Positions 18,838 through 26,680 of a stretch of 44,817 nt of DNA are shown piece after piece. Position 1 is the stretch's first letter, and each line of letters opens with the position of its first letter. Both the position numbers and the translations under genes were made by a program. The notes below the pieces were generated by a model, which was not told where the DNA came from, did no database searches, and saw only the letters and a program-made list of their open reading frames with translations. This DNA is from CAZRHH01 sp964599885 (lineage in GTDB: Bacteria; Chloroflexota; Dehalococcoidia; DSTF01; JACRBR01): NCBI GenBank assembly GCA_964599885.1, contig CAZRHH010000021.1:1-44817 (forward strand). Reading direction: 5' to 3'.

Positions 18838-19695
18838 TCAGGCCGCTTGTTCCTCTTTCGCGAGCCGCAAGACGGCCGCCGCGAGCGGCGTTGGCTGTTG
18901 CGCCGTGTCGGGTTGCAACAGCGCGTTAACCCGGTCCGCGGCGCGCAGCACCTGCATTTCGATCCCGACCGCGCGCGCGAGATCGAGTAGCGATTTGCTG
19001 TCCTTCGGAAGGCACTTGCCGCCGTAGCCACGGTATCCGGCGTCGAACACGTCCATGTGCGATGCGCCGATCCGTTCGTCTGCCGTCACCATGTCGCGGA
19101 CGCCGGCGAAGTCGATCCGCAGGCGCTCACAGAGATCGAATACTTCATTGGCGTAGCTGACCTTCACGGCGAGGAACGAGTTGGCGACGTACTTGGCCAT
19201 CTCCGCTTCGCTGGCGGCGCAGATACGCTCGAACGGCGCCCGCGGCAGCAGCGCCATCACGCGCTGCGCGTCAAACAGGCTGGCCGCCGTGTAGCCGACG
19301 AGCTGCCTGTCCGGTGCGATGAAGTCGTCGAACGCCGTCGCCTCGCGCAGGAACTCCGGGTTGAACATGAAGCGGTGCTGCGGGAAGCGCTCCTGCATCA
19401 GTTCCGTCGTCCCCGGCAGCACCGTCGATTTGATGACAATGATCTTACCGCCCGGTATGCCGCCGATGGCGTCGAGCATGAAGCTGTCGTCGAATCCACG
19501 CCCGGGCGTGTACGGTGTCGGCACACAGACGAACACGATGTCGGCATCCGCGACCGCGTCCGGCGAGGCGTGGCCCTTGGGCGGATCGTACGCACTAACG
19601 TCCGCACCTTCTGATTCCAGATATCGCAGCAGCGATCCACCGACGATACCGGCGCCGATGATGCCGATCTTTTCGTTTGAGTTGTTACGCCGCAT
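18838..19695 (-). CDS. short UDP-glucose/GDP-mannose dehydrogenase-family protein
   Basis: 285 residues from the ATG at 19695 (ribosome-binding site GGGAAGGAAG); it overlaps the GT2 stop by 11 bp. The N-terminal NAD-binding domain has IGIIGAGIVGGSL, and the central dimerisation domain includes FNPEFLREATAFDDF and the active-site GYGGKCLPKDSKSL with catalytic Cys228. Full-length family members are about 430-450 residues and end in a UDP-sugar-binding domain; here the protein stops about 55 residues after the catalytic cysteine, so that third domain is absent. It may still oxidise a nucleotide sugar to the uronic acid, with substrate binding supplied differently, or act on a smaller substrate. 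No nearby frame with the missing domain was found, so this does not look like a simple frameshift. Confidence 0.85.
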   Translation of the reverse strand: MRRNNSNEKIGIIGAGIVGGSLLRYLESEGADVSAYDPPKGHASPDAVADADIVFVCVPTPYTPGRGFDDSFMLDAIGGIPGGKIIVIKSTVLPGTTELMQERFPQHRFMFNPEFLREATAFDDFIAPDRQLVGYTAASLFDAQRVMALLPRAPFERICAASEAEMAKYVANSFLAVKVSYANEVFDLCERLRIDFAGVRDMVTADERIGASHMDVFDAGYRGYGGKCLPKDSKSLLDLARAVGIEMQVLRAADRVNALLQPDTAQQPTPLAAAVLRLAKEEQAA

Positions 19696-20725
19696 TCCGC
19701 TTCCTTCCCGTACCGATGGTTGCGCCCTCAAAGTCGTTCGGCTCTCCCATGATCGGCGTCAACTGACGCAACGGCGCGCGCGCCGGTGCCGCGTCGGCCC
19801 GATCCGTGCGCATTCGGAAGAGCACTTCTTCCGTCATCTTCCGGTTCCAGCCGATGGCCAGCGCCAGCATCCCTGTGATGAACATCTGCCCGCCCAGAAA
19901 CCACAGCGCCGAGCCGATGATCAGCGACTGCACGTGGCCTGCGCTCTGCCCTTGCGTCACAAAGTAGGCGTAGCGAGCGAACGGGAGTGTGCCGAGCGCC
20001 AGCAGCACGGCGCCGAGCGCGCCGTACACGTGCATCGGCCGGTACAGCAGGAAGCTCCGGAGGATGACCGATCCGGCGCGCAGGATATGGCTCGCGATGC
20101 CGCGGATCAGCCGCGATGGCCGCGTCACATGCCGCGCCGCGATCGGCACGTTGACGATGCGCATGCGCTGGTCGATGGCGTTGATCAGCGTTTCGTGCGT
20201 GTACGTGTGCTCGGACAGCACGTTGAGCTTCATCGCCGCCTCGCGGCTGTACGCCCGGAATCCCGTCGATACATCGACATCGGGCAGCCGCAGCAGGCGC
20301 TGCATCAGGTAGTTGGCGATCTTGTTGCCGTATTTGTTCGCCTTCTTCATCGGCAGCTCGTCGATCAGCCGGCTGCCGATCGTGATGTCGGCTTCGTTGG
20401 CGAGGATCGGCGCGATCAGCTCGGGGATGCGCGATTGGTCGTAGTGATTATCGGCATCGGTGTTGAGAATGATGTCGGCGCCGCGCATGACGGCTTCCTG
20501 CAGCGCCGTCTTGAATGTCGACGCGAGGCCGCGGTTCATTCGGTTCGATACGACGTAGTCGGCGCCCGCACGCAGCGCCTCCTTCACGGTGGCATCGCGC
20601 GATCCGTCATCGATCACGAGCACTTCCACTGCATCGATGCCGGGTATCGCGCGCGGAATCTCGCGGATCACGCCTGCGATCGTCGGCGCCTCGTTGAGCG
20701 CCGGAATGGTGACAATCAGCTTCAT
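19685..20725 (-). CDS. GT2 glycosyltransferase, polyprenyl-phosphate sugar synthase-like
   Basis: 346 residues from the ATG at 20725 (CAGGAG seven bases upstream; an earlier in-frame start at 20776 lacks a site). The catalytic domain opens MKLIVTIPALNEAPTI, with the nucleotide-binding VLVIDDGSRD and the metal-binding acidic motif ILNTDADNHYD. STGFRAYSREAA and the following ETLINAIDQR are typical of DPM1/GT2 enzymes that load a sugar on polyprenyl phosphate. Two C-terminal membrane segments (about 255-275 and 285-310) anchor it. It heads the minus-strand glycan cluster and plausibly makes the lipid-linked sugar donor used by the GT-C enzymes downstream. Confidence 0.9.
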   Translation of the reverse strand: MKLIVTIPALNEAPTIAGVIREIPRAIPGIDAVEVLVIDDGSRDATVKEALRAGADYVVSNRMNRGLASTFKTALQEAVMRGADIILNTDADNHYDQSRIPELIAPILANEADITIGSRLIDELPMKKANKYGNKIANYLMQRLLRLPDVDVSTGFRAYSREAAMKLNVLSEHTYTHETLINAIDQRMRIVNVPIAARHVTRPSRLIRGIASHILRAGSVILRSFLLYRPMHVYGALGAVLLALGTLPFARYAYFVTQGQSAGHVQSLIIGSALWFLGGQMFITGMLALAIGWNRKMTEEVLFRMRTDRADAAPARAPLRQLTPIMGEPNDFEGATIGTGRKRNAA

Positions 20726-20927
20726 GCGGGCTCCTGTTGCGGTACCAGAGCGAGTGTCACCGGAATCGCTGCCCATGACAGTCAGCGTTCCCCCTACCGC
20801 GCTCGGTCTGTTACCCGAATCGGATCAATTGTTGGTGGTTCCACATCGCCGGCCTGAATGCCGGCAGGAAGGCGTCGGTACGACGCTGCGGGGAGCGCGT
20901 CCATCGCGCCGTGCTGCGTTTAATTGA

Positions 20928-20959
20928 GAACGGAGCGGCTCTTTCGAGCCGCCCCGTTC
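20928..20959 (-). terminator. hairpin terminator after the LPSAG-anchored protein gene
   Basis: GAACGG-A-GCGGCTC, loop TTTC, GAGCCGC-C-CCGTTC: a 13-pair stem with one mismatch, 20 bp past the stop of the minus-strand gene at 20980. The T-run on the minus strand is weak, so termination may be partial. Confidence 0.6.
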
Positions 20960-20979
20960 GTTCGAGCTGCGTTTCGTCG

Positions 20980-21414
20980 TTAGTTGCGCTTCGACGCCAC
21001 AGCGGTCGCGCCAGCGCCCGCCAGTGCCGCGCCACCGATGGCCAGCAGGACGATCAGCGTCGATGCGCCGTTCGCGCCGCCGTCGGAGCCGAAACCGGCA
21101 GACGGAAGCTGACCTGGTTCCAGGCCGCCCGCACCAGCGTCACCGCTATTCGGGTCGCCGGGGACCGGGTTGCCCGAGATCGGGTCCTGGCCGCCATCGA
21201 CCGGTGTGCCGGGCTCGATCGGCGAAGCCGGCGGGTTGCCGCTGTCAGTGCCGGTGTCGCTCGGAATCGTCAGATCCGTCGGTGCGCCGTTGATGTTGCC
21301 GAAGTCATCTGTCGCCGCGCCGGTCGTGCCGGCGAAGCTCATTCCCGCTACGAGCAGGCCTGCGGTAACGACGGCAACCGCAATCCCGAACGTGGCTCCC
21401 TTCACTTTGAACAT
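20980..21414 (-). CDS. small secreted protein with LPSAG cell-wall-sorting-like C-terminus
   Basis: 144 residues from the ATG at 21414, which has a perfect AAGGAGG site upstream. Layout: signal peptide (about 1-33), an Asp/Gly/Pro/Ser-rich low-complexity stretch with no recognisable fold, then LPSAGFG (about 102-108), a polar spacer, a 20-residue hydrophobic helix and the tail SKRN. This LPxxG - helix - basic tail order is that of sortase substrates. Two other proteins in the window end the same way. No sortase gene is present, so covalent anchoring is inferred; simple membrane anchoring is the alternative. Function unknown. Confidence 0.8.
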   Translation of the reverse strand: MFKVKGATFGIAVAVVTAGLLVAGMSFAGTTGAATDDFGNINGAPTDLTIPSDTGTDSGNPPASPIEPGTPVDGGQDPISGNPVPGDPNSGDAGAGGLEPGQLPSAGFGSDGGANGASTLIVLLAIGGAALAGAGATAVASKRN

Positions 21415-21658
21415 GCGTCCTCCTTGTTGGTTCGGGCTCCCGGTGCAAGACCGCAATTCTTTGCACGGCCAGGTGGGCGACCCCATCTAGTCTCGTGTGA
21501 TGTTCGGCCTCAAATCGCTGCCCTTTAGCCCCTCCGAAGCTGCGAAACGTTAAAAGACGGCCATCCCGCACTGACACGTGCCACCGCGACGCTCGTTTGG
21601 ATCATTGGAACCCGCGATTCCATGCCGAGTCGCCGGTGCCGTATCGGTTACCCCGCCG

Positions 21659-22309
21659 ATGCACACTGCCCCGCCAGGCAGACGTGATTTGAGCCGCACC
21701 CACGCGTGCCGCGCATCCTGGGCGCGTTCTGCGTCCATCGTCCTTATGTTGAGTCTGCTTGCGCTGGCGTCGGTCGCCTGTGGCGTCATCCCGTTCGACG
21801 CGGAACCGGCCGCCGGCTACGCTTGGGGGTCTTCCGCCCCATTGCGCGTCGCGATCATCGATGAGACGGGCGGCACTGACTGGAGCCCGTCGGTCGATGC
21901 GGCGGTCGAGCGCTACGCCGGCGCGACGCCGATGCTCGCGCTGCAGCGTGAGCCGGCCGGGGCGAATATCGTCCTTACCATCCGCCGCTACCGCGACGAG
22001 CAGCCACCCGCGCTCGATGGCTATCGCTTCCAGCCGGGCGTCGGAGGGTTCGCCGCGGTGTACGACAGCGACGGCGCAGCGTGCAACTTCCCGCCGTCAC
22101 CGCTGCCGCTCAACTGCTCGGGCGCCATCGCCCGCGCCGATATCTACGTCAACGACATCATCCCCGCCGGAGCCGACATCGACGCGCGGCGGTTGCGGTT
22201 GATCCTTCACGAGATCGGCCACGCGTTCGGGCTGACCCGCCACAGCCCCGACCTCGGCATCGGTCAATTGGCGCAGCGCTACGGGTGGGACTCGCCCGAA
22301 CGTCGCTAA
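21659..22309 (+). CDS. putative metzincin-like (matrixin-type) zinc metalloprotease lipoprotein
   Basis: 216 residues from the ATG at 21659; a GTG at 21578 and an ATG at 21746 are alternatives and no start has a clear ribosome-binding site. A hydrophobic segment ending ASVACGV gives a lipobox-like cysteine (residue 41), suggesting a membrane-anchored lipoprotein. The C-terminal part resembles matrixins: a first strand LRVAIIDETGG, a central ADIYVND, and the zinc site HEIGHAFGLTRHS (His184, Glu185, His188). In the classical HExxHxxGxxH motif the third ligand is three residues after Gly; here it is four (His195, with Arg194 in the usual place), so coordination may be shifted or altered. Family assignment is reasonable but activity is uncertain. 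Confidence 0.68.
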   Translation: MHTAPPGRRDLSRTHACRASWARSASIVLMLSLLALASVACGVIPFDAEPAAGYAWGSSAPLRVAIIDETGGTDWSPSVDAAVERYAGATPMLALQREPAGANIVLTIRRYRDEQPPALDGYRFQPGVGGFAAVYDSDGAACNFPPSPLPLNCSGAIARADIYVNDIIPAGADIDARRLRLILHEIGHAFGLTRHSPDLGIGQLAQRYGWDSPERR

Positions 22310-22363
22310 CACCCGCACGCGCCGGGCGTCGGCAGGTTCCTGGCCGGTGTTACACTGCGCACC

Positions 22364-24787
22364 ATGCGCAGGGATGTCGGCATCGGTCTTCGTGGCGCGT
22401 TGTCTCGCCTCTCATCGACGGTCAGGCGAGCGCTGGTGCGCGGCCCTTCCCACTTCATCGCACCTGACCGGCCCAGCACTGCTGAACAACCGCGACTCGA
22501 ACCTGCGGAGGCCGCCCATCGCGACAGCGATCAGCAGCTCCGCGCGTTCGTCCAAACCGTGCCGCTCGTCATGTTCGCCACCGACGCGCACGGCGTGCTC
22601 ACGTTGCTGGAGGGCAAGGGACTGGCATCCGCGGACGTAGACCTGCCTGAAATCGGCGAGTCGGTCTTCGATCGGTTCGAGGAGAGCGGACGCATTTCCA
22701 GCAACATTCGCCGCGCGCTCAGCGGTGAGGCGTTCGTCGATGTCGTGCCGGTACTCGATCTCCGGTTCGAGACGCACTACACGCCCGTGCGTAACGACGA
22801 AGGCAGCGTCACCGGCGTCGTCGCCGTGGGCATCGACGTAACGAAGCGCCTACAGGCCGAAGAGGCACTTCGGGCCGGCCGCGCTCTCTTCGAGCAGGTG
22901 GTCGAACAGGCTCCCGTCGGCATCGCGACCACCGGCGCCGAGGGCCACATCGTGACGGCGAATCCCGCGATGATGGAGATCTTTGGCCGCGGCAGCAGCG
23001 AGTTCATCGGCATCAACCCTCTTGATGCATCGACCTTCTCGGAGAGCGAACTCGGAGAAATGTTCCGCAATACGTTGCACGGCCACGCCGAAAACCGCAC
23101 CGTCCGCTACACCACGAGCTACGGGGCCACCGTCGATGTGCGCGTGATGACGACTCCGCTGCGCGATAACGAGGGAGCAGCAAGCGGAGTGCTTGCCGTC
23201 GTCGAAGACATCGGCGACCGGCTGCGTGCCACGGAAGCGCTGCACGCGGCGAGCGCATTCCGTGAGCGAGTGATGGAATCCGCCACGGATGCGATCGTCG
23301 CGCTCGATGTCGACGGCCGGTTCACGATGGTCAATCGCCGCGCCTGCGAGATCTCCGGACTGACCGAGAGCGAGTTGGTCGGCCGTAACGTCACCGAACT
23401 GATCGATCGCGATCCGTCGGATGTCGTAACGCTCATACGGTCCGTCGCCGAACGGGGAGAGACGATCTCCAACTTTCAAACCGATCTCGTTCACCGCGAC
23501 GGGACGAAGCGCACGATCAGCATTAACCTGGCGCCGCTGACCGCCGCGGGCGAAATCGCCGGAATCGTCGGCACTGCCAAGGACATCACCGAGCAACGAA
23601 AGCTCGAGGAGCAGTACTTGCAGGCGCAGAAGATGGAGGGCATCGGCCGCCTGGCCGGGGGCGTCGCCCACGACTTCAGCAACCTGATGACGGCGATCAT
23701 CGTGACGGCGGAACTCGATCTCATGGCGTGGCCATCGAAGGACGTCGCGCAGGCGGATATGCAGGAGATCCATGACACCGCGACGCGCGCCGCGAATCTC
23801 TCGCAGCAGTTGCTGGCATTTTCTCGCCGTCAGTTTGTCGAGCCGAGGGTCATCGAACTTAACGAGCTTGTGCTGCGCACCGACAAGATGCTGCGCCGGC
23901 TTGTCGGCACGAACATCGAGATGTCGTTGCTCACGACGCCAGATGCCGGCTTCGTCAGGGTCGATCCCGGACAGTTCGAACAGGTCCTCGTCAATCTCGT
24001 CGTCAATGCCCACGACGCGATGCCCAACGGCGGCACGCTGCTGATCGAGACGCTGCGCGCGACGGTCACAGATGTACGCGCAGGCGATGAAGGGGCGATC
24101 CGGCCGGGCGAATACGCGGTGATCGCCGTGACCGACACCGGCGCGGGCATGTCCGACGAGGTCCGCCAGCATCTGTTCGAGCCGTTCTACACGACAAAGG
24201 AAGTAGGCAAAGGGACCGGCCTCGGCCTGGCGACGTGCTACGGCATCGTCACACAAGCAGGCGGACATGTCTGGGTATATAGCGAAGTTGGGCGCGGTAC
24301 GACGTTCAAGATCTACTTGCCGCGCATCGGCGCCGCGCCGGATGAACGGGAACAGCCCTCGGTGGACGCGCCGTTGCCGCGCGGCGATGAGACCGTGCTG
24401 CTTGTCGAAGACGAACCCTCTGTGCGGCGGCTGGCGACCCGGGTGTTACAGGAACTCGGCTACACGGTGCTCCAGGCCGAGGACGGCGAACAAGGCGCGA
24501 GTCTGCTCGAAGCACACGCCGAAACCATCGACCTAATCGTCACCGATCTCGTCATGCCCAGGCTCGGCGGCTACGACATGATGGCGCGCATTCAGGCCGC
24601 ACACGGCCTCAGGAACGTACTCTACATGTCGGGCTACACGGAGAACGCGGTTGTCCGTTCAAGCGTGATCGAACACTCGATCGACTTCCTGCAGAAGCCG
24701 TTTTCGCCACGCATGCTGGCCGTGAAGGTCCGGGAAGTGCTGGATGGCCGGCGCACGCTTCAGCCGCTGCCCGACACGAACTCGTAA
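22364..24787 (+). CDS. hybrid sensor histidine kinase with PAS domains and C-terminal receiver
   Basis: 807 residues with no membrane helix, so a cytoplasmic sensor. After a basic N-terminal tail there is a weak PAS-like region (about 55-160), two clear PAS domains (about 173-290 and 297-412), the dimerisation/phosphoacceptor helix with GGVAHDFSNLMTAI (His436), and the ATPase domain with N-box NLVVNAHDAM (Asn548), G1 box DTGAGM and G2 box GTGLGLA. A receiver domain follows (about 676-793) with phosphoacceptor Asp728 in VTDLVMP and the conserved Lys in LQKPF. The GGVAHDFSN box is that of the family whose members phosphorylate their own receiver. Its 3' end overlaps the convergent response-regulator gene by 28 bp. 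The PAS ligand is not identifiable. Confidence 0.95.
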   Translation: MRRDVGIGLRGALSRLSSTVRRALVRGPSHFIAPDRPSTAEQPRLEPAEAAHRDSDQQLRAFVQTVPLVMFATDAHGVLTLLEGKGLASADVDLPEIGESVFDRFEESGRISSNIRRALSGEAFVDVVPVLDLRFETHYTPVRNDEGSVTGVVAVGIDVTKRLQAEEALRAGRALFEQVVEQAPVGIATTGAEGHIVTANPAMMEIFGRGSSEFIGINPLDASTFSESELGEMFRNTLHGHAENRTVRYTTSYGATVDVRVMTTPLRDNEGAASGVLAVVEDIGDRLRATEALHAASAFRERVMESATDAIVALDVDGRFTMVNRRACEISGLTESELVGRNVTELIDRDPSDVVTLIRSVAERGETISNFQTDLVHRDGTKRTISINLAPLTAAGEIAGIVGTAKDITEQRKLEEQYLQAQKMEGIGRLAGGVAHDFSNLMTAIIVTAELDLMAWPSKDVAQADMQEIHDTATRAANLSQQLLAFSRRQFVEPRVIELNELVLRTDKMLRRLVGTNIEMSLLTTPDAGFVRVDPGQFEQVLVNLVVNAHDAMPNGGTLLIETLRATVTDVRAGDEGAIRPGEYAVIAVTDTGAGMSDEVRQHLFEPFYTTKEVGKGTGLGLATCYGIVTQAGGHVWVYSEVGRGTTFKIYLPRIGAAPDEREQPSVDAPLPRGDETVLLVEDEPSVRRLATRVLQELGYTVLQAEDGEQGASLLEAHAETIDLIVTDLVMPRLGGYDMMARIQAAHGLRNVLYMSGYTENAVVRSSVIEHSIDFLQKPFSPRMLAVKVREVLDGRRTLQPLPDTNS

Positions 24788-25458
24788 CCGATACCGGGCA
24801 TCGTGCGAATGACGCCGGTATCGGCGAGCTTGTTGAGCTTCTGCCGCAGCCGGCTCATCGTGACGTGCAGCATGTGGTGCTCCCCTTCGTACCCGGGGCC
24901 CCAGACGAAATGCAGCAACTGGTCGTGCGTAAGCACGCGCCCGATGTTCTGCACCAGAAACGCCAGCAACCGGTACTCCGTGGGCGTGAGCGGTAACTGC
25001 TCGCCATCGATTTGCGCCCGGTAACTCCGCGAGTCGAGTTGCAGGCGGCCGACCTCGATGCTTTCCTCAAGCGACTTCGGGTCCTTCTCGGCGCGGCGCA
25101 GCACCGACTGCACGCGCGCGACAAGCTCGCGCGTCCCGAACGGCTTGCGCACATAGTCGTCCGCACCTGACTCGAGCGCCCGCACGACATCCAGCTCATC
25201 GACCGCGACGGTGAGCATGATCACCGGGATCGCGTACTGTTCGTGGATCTCGCCGCACAGATCGAGCCCGTTGCCGTCGGGCAGATGCACGTCGAGGATG
25301 GCCAGGGAGAACGTCTGCTCTTTCAGCATCGCCAGCGCCGAAGCGCGGTCGGGAGCCGTGTTGACGCTGTAACCCGCTGCCGTGAGCGCGCGTGTGACTA
25401 CCCGCCGGATGCCCGGGTCGTCATCCACCATCAAGATCTCGACAGTGCCACGGCGCAT
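24760..25458 (-). CDS. OmpR/PhoB-family response regulator
   Basis: 232 residues. The receiver (about 6-120) has acidic pocket DDD (12-14), phosphoacceptor Asp56 in LAILDVHLP, Thr in MLTVA and Lys in RKPFG. The C-terminal winged helix (about 135-230) has LTPTEYRLLAFLVQNIGRVL and the recognition and wing region ending IRTMPGIGYEFV. A complete, probably phosphorylatable transcription factor. It is convergent with the hybrid kinase (28-bp overlap of coding ends), so it is not co-transcribed with it, although proximity suggests they could be functionally linked. Confidence 0.95.
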   Translation of the reverse strand: MRRGTVEILMVDDDPGIRRVVTRALTAAGYSVNTAPDRASALAMLKEQTFSLAILDVHLPDGNGLDLCGEIHEQYAIPVIMLTVAVDELDVVRALESGADDYVRKPFGTRELVARVQSVLRRAEKDPKSLEESIEVGRLQLDSRSYRAQIDGEQLPLTPTEYRLLAFLVQNIGRVLTHDQLLHFVWGPGYEGEHHMLHVTMSRLRQKLNKLADTGVIRTMPGIGYEFVSGSG

Positions 25459-25802
25459 TGGTGAACCTGCGCAGTCAGGGCGTGCCCGATTCGCCGCGTC
25501 TCGCTCCGTACATCCCCCATGTGGGCAACTACGGACGCTTCGGCGCCCGTCTACACGTTCGGGCCACGCCCGGACCGAGGCGCCACCGCAACAGTGGAGC
25601 CATCATAGCCCTTTTTACGATGATTTCAATCATGACCGACCGGTCAGCACGCATCGTCCGCGGAACGTGGCTTGTGATGGAATCGTGAGCGTCCCGCTGC
25701 CGGGGGTCACCGGCGAGCCGATGCGCGAATCGTTATGTTGAATATGGATGCGCGCCCCCTTCCCGCCTCGGCGCACGCGCAACCACCCGAGGAGTACACC
25801 GC
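25459..25802. other. 344-bp divergent intergenic region between two regulator genes
   Basis: No ORF of note. It holds an AT-richer patch around 25612-25632 and an interrupted inverted repeat TGACC-GACC-GGTCA near 25634-25647, which could be a regulator site. The downstream gene at 25803 has a GAGGAG ribosome-binding site eight bases before its ATG. No convincing promoter pair could be fixed by eye. Confidence 0.4.
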
Positions 25803-26600
25803 ATGACTGCTCGACGCATCCTGGTTATGGACGCAGATGCCGATACGGCATCGCTCATCGCCAGTACGCTCGAACACGACGGCGTTCGCGTACGAACTGT
25901 TCCCGACTGCGCAACGGCGACCGAGGCGGTGCGCGAGTTCCAGCCGCAGCTCGTCATCAACAACGCGACGAGCTGCGGAGCGGACGGCATCGACCTGAGC
26001 CGCACACTCCAGGAGTCCACGGCGCCGATCCTGGTACTGACGTTGCGTGACGTGCTGCACAACCGCGAAGCGATACGCGACCGCGTGCAGGCACTGCTAT
26101 GCCGGCCCGAAGCGAACAAGGCAGATGGGCCTGTCGTGGAACGGCTGGAGACCCCTGCCCCGGATTTGGATTCCAGAACGTCGCCGGTCGTTCCAACGTT
26201 CTACACGCGACGTGCGGCGCACGTCAGCGAGAGCACGCTCTCCGGATCGATCGCGAACCCGGCATTGGCACTCGACCACGCGATACTCGACATCTACGCA
26301 AACGGACATCCGGCCAATCTCACGCCAACCGAGTTCGGCGTCATGTCGCGCCTGGTTGCTGCGAACGGCTCGATCGTCAGCTACCAGACGCTGCTCGATC
26401 ACGTGTGGGGCGCCGCGTACCACGACGCCCGGCACCTGCTGCAGGTCCACATGCAACGACTGCGGCTCAAGCTCGAAAACGCGGGCGCGCCGCGAGACAT
26501 CATCCGCAACCGCTGGGGCGTCGGCTATGCCCTGGATCCGGCGGTCGTCGAGGCGACGCGCGCATCGGCCCCAACCCCGAAACGCCAACTCGCCGGCTGA
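25803..26600 (+). CDS. atypical response regulator: degenerate receiver plus OmpR-type winged helix
   Basis: 265 residues. The N-terminal domain (1-105) has the receiver fold pattern: ILVMDADAD for the first strand and acidic pocket, LVINNATS for the third strand. Asn54 replaces the phosphoacceptor Asp, and the conserved Lys before Pro (usually xxKP) is Arg101 in LLCRPE. A linker of about 60 residues, longer than usual, leads to a winged helix (about 158-250) with LTPTEFGVMSRLVAANGSIV and RLRLKLENAG plus the wing NRWGVGYAL. Phosphorylation is unlikely, so DNA binding may be controlled by ligand, partner protein or expression level. Followed by a terminator; a single-gene transcript. Confidence 0.9.
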   Translation: MTARRILVMDADADTASLIASTLEHDGVRVRTVPDCATATEAVREFQPQLVINNATSCGADGIDLSRTLQESTAPILVLTLRDVLHNREAIRDRVQALLCRPEANKADGPVVERLETPAPDLDSRTSPVVPTFYTRRAAHVSESTLSGSIANPALALDHAILDIYANGHPANLTPTEFGVMSRLVAANGSIVSYQTLLDHVWGAAYHDARHLLQVHMQRLRLKLENAGAPRDIIRNRWGVGYALDPAVVEATRASAPTPKRQLAG

Positions 26601-26621
26601 CGGCATCGCTGTCGCAACACA

Positions 26622-26651
26622 AGAGAGGCCACCCCTTCGGGCGGCCTCTCT
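26622..26651. terminator. bidirectional hairpin between convergent genes
   Basis: AGAGAGGCC-A-CCC, loop CTTC, GGG-C-GGCCTCTCT: 12 pairs with one mismatch, between the regulator stop (26600) and the stop of the minus-strand surface protein gene (26681). It could serve both; no long T-run on either side. Confidence 0.65.
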
Positions 26652-26680
26652 GTTCATCCTGCCTGGACGAAGCGTCGGGA

